A DNA stretch of 25,852 bases from NCBI GenBank assembly GCA_002392505.1, contig DGHD01000003.1, positions 1-25,852 on the forward strand. The letters run 5' to 3'. The stretch's first letter is position 1, and every line of letters starts with the position of its first letter. Below, piece by piece: positions 21,701 through 25,852 of the stretch. The notes under the pieces are model-generated. The model had not been told where the DNA came from, did not search any database, and saw only the letters and a program-made list of their open reading frames with translations. The DNA comes from Christensenella sp. UBA3857. GTDB lineage: Bacteria > Bacillota > Clostridia > Christensenellales > CAG-138. The translations under genes and the position numbers were made by a program.

Positions 21701-22069
21701 GGGAACGTTGGTCTCGGGTATGCAGAGGACGGTCAAAAAGCCGCCTGCGGGTATGCTCGTGCCATCCGGGAATTTGAGCGCGCGCTGATAGGCGGGGTTG
21801 TCCGCGAGCCTCCAACCGGAGATATCCGTATCCTCGCCGGACGTGTTTTTGAGCTCCACCCAGTCGGCGGCGCCGTAATCGGGATCGATATGGCTCAGCG
21901 TATTGACGGAGACGACCTCGTTTATCACCACGCCGTCAAGTCCCGCCTTTTTGCCGGGAGCGGGCGAGGCTCCGGGCTCGCCGCCGGAGCTGCAGCCGGA
22001 GAGCGCGATCGCCGAAAACGCCGCTGCCGCGGCAAACGTGAGAAACTTCATAAAAGCTTTATTATTCAT
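18734..22069 (-). CDS. Secreted lipoprotein with lamin-tail domains, chitobiase-like domain and CotH kinase domain
   Basis: The protein has about 1111 residues. Using the slightly longer reading from 22075 for numbering, a lipobox LSGC puts the lipid on Cys28. Four lamin-tail-like modules follow, each with an INEV or ISE(L/V) start and a DWVEL/NGWAEL/DWIELYN core: about 48-185, 207-340, 350-485 and 504-630. A chitobiase C-terminal-type beta domain is at about 638-712 (IRYTLDGSAPT). A CotH domain (about 718-1090) contains GEYRGVYDLKENL (858-870) and an Asp-rich motif IFYDSDYAM. CotH proteins are atypical kinases of spore coat proteins in Bacillus. Here the enzyme would be anchored outside the cell. 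Start 22069 was preferred because TGAGG lies 7 nt upstream. Confidence 0.9.
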   Translation of the reverse strand: MNNKAFMKFLTFAAAAAFSAIALSGCSSGGEPGASPAPGKKAGLDGVVINEVVSVNTLSHIDPDYGAADWVELKNTSGEDTDISGWRLADNPAYQRALKFPDGTSIPAGGFLTVLCIPETNVPESDSVFIAPFGISRSGEKIYLSALENRSDMVTVPYLAADISYARNADGSYGYSNLPTFGAENSNVFPTFDEAAKEAPAADALRISELVNGKNGWAELRNVSDEEIDLSSYSLSDDEHDPMKWVFPSEKLAPGAFVVAELNELDPDSPLTASFKLGRSETALYLFNNLHKEIDRAEFDPAMPDGVSAVKTDLGVKYTAFVTKGGENSDRLFDTVEWTAMEPASAPLIINEVLANNKYSVIDAYGDRSDWVELYNQSDLPVDLSYYCLSDRGDDLTKWQLPKVALLPKCFVVIFLSGNETIDGEIHAPFGLSEGESIYLSKLDGMEYDSIEIPAGINPNVSVGRNGANEIRYYAAPTPGGSNTTYGLEQFADAGGFNAHSVYISEVSAVHAVGSGGADWIELYNGSGSSVSLNGWSLTDDPAKPKKYKLDGFSVSAGGYAVFNCGKRTFSVSGSGDTVYLIDPAGGVTDVFDSGVTGVGVTSGRANLSQTGERCFFTTPTKGFPNASPVSGHAAEPVFSSNNLYVSGGTEISLSTSTQDAEIRYTLDGSAPTQNSKLYTSPITISKGTAIRARTYRSGLIPSAPVSRTFLTGDQHTLPVVCISLSSEDYSRMYRAQMSQNGGVKKGDRVPCSMEYYMDGRLAVSSGAGVKVSGASTAVYPQKSLSLYFRAGYGRSSLDFPFFDDCEISSFRSVLLRNGGQDAYFAHIRDSYIDRICMGMNIDIASFRPVIVYINGEYRGVYDLKENLNEDYVASHYGIDRDTVEIAKRNGYMLAGTKDRWNEMRKLCQTLDTSQQANFDRLAQYVDTDSIIDYLIARTYFYDGDMFNQKYWHTTDDAVKWRAIFYDSDYAMYGNSPAGNILPAYFNPNGVSSAHGYITNMDIFCALNKNKEWRDEFITRYIYEVKYRFNKENALPLFDELASEYAPEMPRQISRWHMPATYAGWQSELSSLRNCIAKRPDYALKNLRNYYHLSDSAWAEYVRRADALANN

Positions 22070-22103
22070 GGACATGCCTCAATTCCACATATTCAGACAT
22101 TTT

Positions 22104-22132
22104 ATTATATCACTTATTATGTGAAAATGGAA
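22104..22132 (-). promoter_or_regulatory. Promoter of the CotH-lipoprotein operon with embedded palindrome
   Basis: On the minus strand: weak TTCCAT (22132-22127), 17-bp spacer, TATAAT (22109-22104). The spacer begins with TCACTTATTATGTGA (22110-22124), a TCAC-N7-GTGA inverted repeat touching the -10. This is the same position and spacing as the palindrome in the promoter of the HTH gene at 18089-18117. Confidence 0.5.
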
Positions 22133-22149
22133 GAGGCGGAAGCCGGGAA

Positions 22150-22192
22150 TAAAAGGAAAAAGCCGCGGGGAATGTACCCTCCGCGGCTTTTT
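22150..22192 (-). terminator. Terminator after sdaAA (bidirectional stem)
   Basis: A 12-bp stem, AAAAAGCCGCGG (22157-22168) with CCGCGGCTTTTT (22181-22192). It lies 9 bp beyond the sdaAA stop and has T-rich tails on both strands. Confidence 0.88.
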
Positions 22193-22201
22193 ATGCTTCT
22201 T

Positions 22202-23086
22202 TCAGCCGTTCATTCTTTTTATGCTCGCGGCGATCTGCCTGCCGGTGGGAGTGGCGGCAAGTCCGCCCTTTGCGGTCTCGCGGTATTCGGGGCGTATCTC
22301 GCGCCCGACGGCGTACATGCTCGTCACCACCTCGTCGAAGGGGATGAGACTCGTTATCCCGCAGAGCGCCATATCGGCGGAGAGCAGCGCGTTCGCCGCG
22401 CCCATGCCGTTTCGCTTGATGCACGGGCATTCGACGAGCCCCGCAACGGGATCGCAGACGAGCCCTTCGATGTTCTTTATCGCGATCGCGGCGGCGTCGA
22501 GGCATTCCATGGGCGTGCCGCCGGAAAGCTCCACAAGTGCGGCGGCGGTCATAGCCGCGGCTACGCCGGTCTCCGCCTGGCAGCCTGCGGCTGCGCCGGA
22601 GATGGAGGCGTTTTTCGCAAAGAGCATGCCTATCGCGCCCGCGCAGAAGAGCCCTTCAACAAGCTGATCGTCCGTCCATCCGCGGGATTGCGAGCATTCG
22701 AGCAGTACGCCGGGGAGTATCCCCGAAGCGCCCGCGGTAGGCGCGGCGACTATCCTGCCCATGGCGGCGTTGACCTCCACCACCGCCATCGCGGCGGCGG
22801 CGGCATGGCAGGTCTCGTGCCCGGAGAGGGGATCGAGGTCGCCGTAGCGGTAAAGCGTCATCGCCTCGCCGCCGGAAAGCCGGCTGACGGATTCCATCTT
22901 TTCGGTCAGTCCTTTTTTGACGGAGGCGCGCATCACCTTAAGATCGGTCAGCATCTCGGCGAGCGCCTGCTCGCGCGTCATCTCGCTGATCTCCGTTTCG
23001 CGGCGGAGCATCACCTCTGATATCTTGAGCCCTTCCGTATCGCAGAGCTTAACGAGCTCCGCACCGGTATTAAAATCATAAGCCAT
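22202..23086 (-). CDS. sdaAA: L-serine dehydratase, iron-sulfur-dependent, alpha subunit
   Basis: The 294-residue protein matches the alpha subunit of the two-part clostridial L-serine dehydratase. It has GHETCHAAAAAMAVVEVNAA, the glycine-rich APTAGASGILPG (115-126), and the cysteines that hold the oxygen-sensitive 4Fe-4S cluster (Cys169 in GCQAETG, Cys211, Cys220 and Cys222 in CDPVAGLVECPC). With SdaAB it turns L-serine into pyruvate and ammonia, feeding fermentation. It follows sdaAB by 25 bp on the same transcript. It is full length compared with the Clostridium enzymes. Confidence 0.96.
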   Translation of the reverse strand: MAYDFNTGAELVKLCDTEGLKISEVMLRRETEISEMTREQALAEMLTDLKVMRASVKKGLTEKMESVSRLSGGEAMTLYRYGDLDPLSGHETCHAAAAAMAVVEVNAAMGRIVAAPTAGASGILPGVLLECSQSRGWTDDQLVEGLFCAGAIGMLFAKNASISGAAAGCQAETGVAAAMTAAALVELSGGTPMECLDAAAIAIKNIEGLVCDPVAGLVECPCIKRNGMGAANALLSADMALCGITSLIPFDEVVTSMYAVGREIRPEYRETAKGGLAATPTGRQIAASIKRMNG

Positions 23087-23111
23087 GGAATTTACCTGCT
23101 TTCATTCGTCG

Positions 23112-23777
23112 TCAGATCACCATCAGATTATGCACGGCGGGGCAGAGCCGCTTGAGTATCGCCTGCATATCGGGGGTGACGGGGTTGTCGGATTCTATGC
23201 ACATATAGGCGTCCTCGTCTCCGCGGGAGTGGCGGAAGACCTTCATATAGGCGATGTTCACGCCGAGCTGTGCAAGCACGCGGCATACGTCGGAAATGAC
23301 GCCGGGCATATCGTGATGCTGTATTATGAGCGTGGGATAATCGCCCGTGACCTCCACGTCAAGATGATTGATCTCGGTAATGAGTATGTTGCCGCCGCCG
23401 ATGGATCTGCCGACGATCTCCGTCTCGACTCCGTTGACGTCCTCCGCCTCGATGCGGACGGTGTTGGGATGCTCGACCGGCTCTTCCGACCAGTCGAAAT
23501 CGACGCTCAGCCCCTGATCCCGCGCGAGCTTGTAGGCGGAACGGATGCGCGCGTCGTCGGGACGGAAGCCCATCAGCCCGCCGATCAGCGCCTTATCAGT
23601 GCCGTGACCGCGTCCGGTCTCCGCAAAGGAGCCGTAGAGCGTGAAATGAACGTGCACCGGCTCCGCGCCGATTATCCGCCGCGCTATATAGCCAAGGCGC
23701 GCCGCCCCCGCCGTATGGCTGGAGGAGGGTCCCGTCATGCGGGGACCTATGATATCGAATACAGAAAAATTCTCCAT
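23112..23777 (-). CDS. sdaAB: L-serine dehydratase, iron-sulfur-dependent, beta subunit
   Basis: The 221-residue protein begins MENFSVFDIIGPRMTGPSSSHTAGA, the typical start of the beta subunit with the GPSSSHT motif (16-22). It contains GSFAETGRGHGTD and ends in an ACT domain (about 148-219: TLIIQHHDMPGVISDV). ACT domains usually bind amino acids and regulate activity; a serine-binding role is reasonable. The start has AAGGAG upstream, and a promoter 28 bp further upstream excludes longer readings. It is the first gene of the sdaAB-sdaAA operon. Confidence 0.96.
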   Translation of the reverse strand: MENFSVFDIIGPRMTGPSSSHTAGAARLGYIARRIIGAEPVHVHFTLYGSFAETGRGHGTDKALIGGLMGFRPDDARIRSAYKLARDQGLSVDFDWSEEPVEHPNTVRIEAEDVNGVETEIVGRSIGGGNILITEINHLDVEVTGDYPTLIIQHHDMPGVISDVCRVLAQLGVNIAYMKVFRHSRGDEDAYMCIESDNPVTPDMQAILKRLCPAVHNLMVI

Positions 23778-23804
23778 AAGAAAAGCTCCTTGTTTTCTGC
23801 TGAA

Positions 23805-23833
23805 ATTATAACGCGGAGAAGTGCCGAATACAA
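23805..23833 (-). promoter_or_regulatory. Promoter of sdaAB-sdaAA
   Basis: On the minus strand: TTGTAT (23833-23828), 17-bp spacer, TATAAT (23810-23805). It faces away from the crt promoter; the two -35 boxes are 46 bp apart. Confidence 0.7.
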
Positions 23834-23879
23834 TACCGCGCGTGAAAAAAGAGGGGGTAAATTTTCTTCCCGCGGGGGC

Positions 23880-23908
23880 TTTACAGAACAGCACCAAAAT
23901 TATATAAT
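23880..23908 (+). promoter_or_regulatory. Promoter of crt-hbd
   Basis: TTTACA (23880-23885), 17-bp spacer, TATAAT (23903-23908). It leaves a leader of about 74 nt before crt with only small hairpins (for example CGGC/GCCG near 23957-23971). Confidence 0.65.
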
Positions 23909-23988
23909 GATTCGAGGCGGGCTTTATCGGAACCGAAGCTGCGCCTTGATACCTATCGGCTTTTTATGCCGGGAAAGGCTCGAATAAT

Positions 23989-24759
23989 ATGATAAAGCTT
24001 GAAAAAACAGGGCACGTCGCCGTAATGACGATCTCCCGTCCGGAGGCGCTCAACGCGCTCGATTCCTCCGTTCTCGGGGATATCGCCGCAGCCGCCGAAA
24101 AGGTAAGGAACGATGAAGATATCCGCGTTCTCGTCGTAACGGGCGAGGGCAAGGCGTTCGTCGCCGGTGCGGATATCGGCGAGATGAAGTCGCTGAACGC
24201 GGACGAGGGACGCGCCTTCGGTCTCAAGGGGCAGGCGGCGCTCACCGCGATAGAGGAGCTGCCCATCCCCGTGATCGCAGCGGTCAACGGCTTTGCGCTC
24301 GGCGGCGGATGCGAGCTTTCGCTCTGCGCCGATATAAGGATCGCCTCCGAAAAGGCGAAATTCGGTCAGCCGGAGGTCGGGCTCGGCATCACTCCGGGCT
24401 TCGGCGGCACGCAGAGGCTCCCGCGCGTGATCGGGCTGTCAAAGGCGATGGAGCTTATTCTTACCGGCAGGATGATAAAGGCGGACGAGGCGCTTTCGAT
24501 CGGTCTCGTCGATAAGGTCGTCCCGCCCGAGGCACTGATGGACGAGGCGCTCGCTCTTGCGAACGTGATCGCCGCGAACGCGCCCGTCGCGGTAAGGAAC
24601 TCCAAAGCGGCGATAAGGCGCTTTACCGGCGCTTCTCTCAGGGCGGATCTTGAGAAGGAGGCGGAGCTGTTCGGCGCCTGCTTTGCGACGCACGATCAGA
24701 AGATGGCTATGGAGGCGTTCGTCACCAAGACGGAGAAGGCCCCCTTTGAAGGTAAATAA
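23989..24759 (+). CDS. crt: Enoyl-CoA hydratase/crotonase (3-hydroxybutyryl-CoA dehydratase)
   Basis: The 256-residue protein is a crotonase-fold enzyme. It has the oxyanion-hole segments AGADI (59-63) and ALGGGCEL (103-110), with the two catalytic glutamates Glu109 and Glu129 (in GQPEVGLG), and the following FGGTQRLPR. It dehydrates 3-hydroxybutyryl-CoA to crotonyl-CoA. The next gene is hbd, which makes the substrate, so the short-chain butyrate/crotonyl pathway is the best reading rather than general beta-oxidation. The usual partners bcd and etfAB are not in the window. The ATG follows AAAGG by 10 nt. Confidence 0.92.
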   Translation: MIKLEKTGHVAVMTISRPEALNALDSSVLGDIAAAAEKVRNDEDIRVLVVTGEGKAFVAGADIGEMKSLNADEGRAFGLKGQAALTAIEELPIPVIAAVNGFALGGGCELSLCADIRIASEKAKFGQPEVGLGITPGFGGTQRLPRVIGLSKAMELILTGRMIKADEALSIGLVDKVVPPEALMDEALALANVIAANAPVAVRNSKAAIRRFTGASLRADLEKEAELFGACFATHDQKMAMEAFVTKTEKAPFEGK

Positions 24760-24772
24760 TTTAAGATGATTA

Positions 24773-24787
24773 CGGCTCCGAGAGCCG
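24773..24787 (+). promoter_or_regulatory. Small intercistronic hairpin between crt and hbd
   Basis: CGGCTC (24773-24778) pairs with GAGCCG (24782-24787) around CGA. It has no T-run and lies 19 nt before hbd, so it is more likely to stabilise or tune the downstream message than to terminate it. Confidence 0.4.
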
Positions 24788-24806
24788 GGAAAGGTCGGGA
24801 AATAAT

Positions 24807-25649
24807 ATGAAGAACATTTTTGTGGTAGGCGCGGGAACGATGGGTCTTGATATCGCGCAGGCATTCTGCACGGCGGGCTATCCCGTCACCGTTTACGACA
24901 TGACGGACGAGATCATCGCGAGGAGCGCGGCAAGGCTCGAGAAGGGTCTTAAAAAGCGCGTCGAGAAGGGCAAGATCACCGAGGAGCAGATGAACGCGGT
25001 CATAAACGGGATCGAGTTCACCACCCGCTACGACAACGCGCATAATGCCGACCTCATCATAGAGGCGATCATCGAGAGCGTGGAGGTCAAGAAGACCGTT
25101 TTCCGCAACCTCGATTCCATCTGTCCGCCCGAAACGATATTCGCCACCAACACGTCCTCCATCTCCATCACGGAGATCGCTTCCGCGACGGGGCGTCCGG
25201 ATAAGTGCATCGGCATGCATTTCTTCAACCCCGCCACCGTTATGAAGCTCGTTGAGGTCATCCGCGGCATGGCTACCTCGGACGAGACCTTCAACGCCGT
25301 CTACGAGCTCGCCGGCAGCATCGGCAAGACCCCTGTCGAGGTCAGCGAGGCGCCCGGCTTCGTCGTGAACCGCATACTGATCCCGATGATCAACGAGGCG
25401 ATCGGTCTCGTTGCGGAGGGCGTCGCCTCTCCCGAGGATATCGATACCGCCATGAAGCTCGGCGCGAACCATCCGATGGGTCCCCTTGCGCTCGGCGATC
25501 TGATCGGCTTGGACGTTGTGCTCGCCATCATGGACACCCTGTATAACGAAACCAAGGACTCGAAGTACAGGGCGCATCCCCTTCTTAAAAAGATGGTGAG
25601 GGCGAACCTGCTCGGCAGGAAGACCGGCAAGGGATTCTATCAGTATTGA
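24807..25649 (+). CDS. hbd: 3-hydroxybutyryl-CoA dehydrogenase
   Basis: The 280-residue protein has the Rossmann start VVGAGTMGLDIAQAF (6-20) for NAD(P)H. The catalytic region follows: NTSSISITEIA (Ser117), GMHFFNPATVMKLVEVI (His138, Glu150), and a C-terminal helical part with GFVVNRIL and NHPMGPLALGDLIGLD. It reduces acetoacetyl-CoA to 3-hydroxybutyryl-CoA, just before Crt in butyrate formation. It lies 47 bp after crt on the same strand, with a GGGAAAGG-type ribosome region similar to that of crt. Length and motifs are normal. Confidence 0.95.
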   Translation: MKNIFVVGAGTMGLDIAQAFCTAGYPVTVYDMTDEIIARSAARLEKGLKKRVEKGKITEEQMNAVINGIEFTTRYDNAHNADLIIEAIIESVEVKKTVFRNLDSICPPETIFATNTSSISITEIASATGRPDKCIGMHFFNPATVMKLVEVIRGMATSDETFNAVYELAGSIGKTPVEVSEAPGFVVNRILIPMINEAIGLVAEGVASPEDIDTAMKLGANHPMGPLALGDLIGLDVVLAIMDTLYNETKDSKYRAHPLLKKMVRANLLGRKTGKGFYQY

Positions 25650-25668
25650 CGAATAAACGAAAAAAGGC

Positions 25669-25719
25669 GCGTTCCCTGTTGGAACGCAAAATTCTCCTCT
25701 TTTGAGCCGCTTCGCGGCT
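25669..25719 (+). other. Hairpin pair after hbd
   Basis: GCGTTCC (25669-25675) pairs with GGAACGC (25681-25687), and AGCCGC (25705-25710) pairs with GCGGCT (25714-25719) around TTC. Neither has a proper T-run; the second is followed by TTTC. They may be 3'-end structures ahead of the real terminator at 25743. Confidence 0.5.
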
Positions 25720-25742
25720 TTCAGCCGGCAAAAACCATAAGA

Positions 25743-25775
25743 AACCGGGGATGGATCTCCATCCCCGGTTTTTTT
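25743..25775 (+). terminator. Intrinsic terminator of crt-hbd
   Basis: A 12-bp perfect stem, AACCGGGGATGG (25743-25754) with CCATCCCCGGTT (25759-25770), loop ATCT, followed by TTTTT. It closely resembles the terminator at 6890-6920. Confidence 0.93.
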
Positions 25776-25830
25776 ATTCCCAATTCGTTTTCTCGGCTGA
25801 AAACCTGATTCTTCTTATGCGGATACACCC

Positions 25831-25852
25831 TTGGGCGCATTCACTTAATGAT
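25831..25852 (-). repeat. Terminal inverted repeat, right copy
   Basis: The last 22 bases, read on the minus strand, match 115-136 with one mismatch (core ttaagtgaatgcgccc). The copy is cut by the end of the window. The 50 bases before it contain no gene. Confidence 0.6.

Noticed and set aside
21890..23020. Plus-strand open frame spanning the CotH promoter, a terminator and sdaAA
   Set aside because: Crosses regulatory signals of well-supported minus-strand genes.
1..25852. CRISPR arrays, tRNA or rRNA genes, insertion sequences
   Set aside because: No regular direct repeats, no cloverleaf or TTCRA-type tRNA signature, and no transposase-like protein seen on either strand.

Overview
The window looks like one contig from an uncultured, high-GC, endospore-forming clostridium, probably a gut commensal of the Oscillospiraceae/Christensenellales type. 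Three things support this. There are sporulation genes (yabP, yabQ, and a CotH-type lipoprotein). There is anaerobic fermentation metabolism (crt and hbd, an Fe-S L-serine dehydratase, carbamate kinase). The expression signals are those of a Firmicute: strong AGGAGG-type ribosome sites and consensus sigma-A promoters set in GC-rich coding DNA. No rRNA, tRNA, CRISPR array, transposase or clear prophage was seen. Both ends carry the same short repeat in opposite orientation, so the contig probably ends where the assembly met a dispersed repeat.

Layout, left to right. 163-2764 (minus) is a probable operon: thpR, an MFS transporter, then four small membrane proteins (112, 45, 81 and 99 aa). 2827-4971 (minus) holds an ECF sigma factor followed 12 bp later by a membrane-anchored serpin whose N-terminus looks like an anti-sigma factor. 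5148-6920 (plus) holds rpmE, nadE and a histidine phosphatase. 7033-9345 (minus) holds a membrane protein with an acyltransferase-like cytosolic domain and a GH25 lysozyme. 9400-11128 (plus) is a dTMP-synthesis operon (dCMP deaminase, thyX, an unknown gene). 11136-13715 (minus) is a copper ATPase. 13753-14822 (plus) is arcC. 14856-15469 (minus) is yabP-yabQ. 15578-17763 (plus) is rho followed by a strongly structured, probably non-coding RNA and an intrinsic terminator. 17856-18117 (minus) is a small HTH regulator. 18148-22132 (minus) is a lamin-tail/CotH lipoprotein with a 4-TM partner. 22157-23833 (minus) is sdaAB-sdaAA. 23880-25775 (plus) is crt-hbd.

How the genes fit together. crt, hbd, sdaAB/sdaAA and arcC point to amino-acid and butyrate-type fermentation. 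dCMP deaminase plus ThyX forms a short dCMP-to-dTMP route. The sigma/serpin pair is the best candidate for an undescribed system: a serpin fold on the outside of the cell could sense or trap a protease and signal through a single membrane helix to its own sigma factor. Other places worth attention are the RNA after rho, the four-gene small membrane cassette, the membrane protein with an altered acyltransferase motif, and two promoters that share a CAC-N7-GTG palindrome at the same position next to the -10 box.
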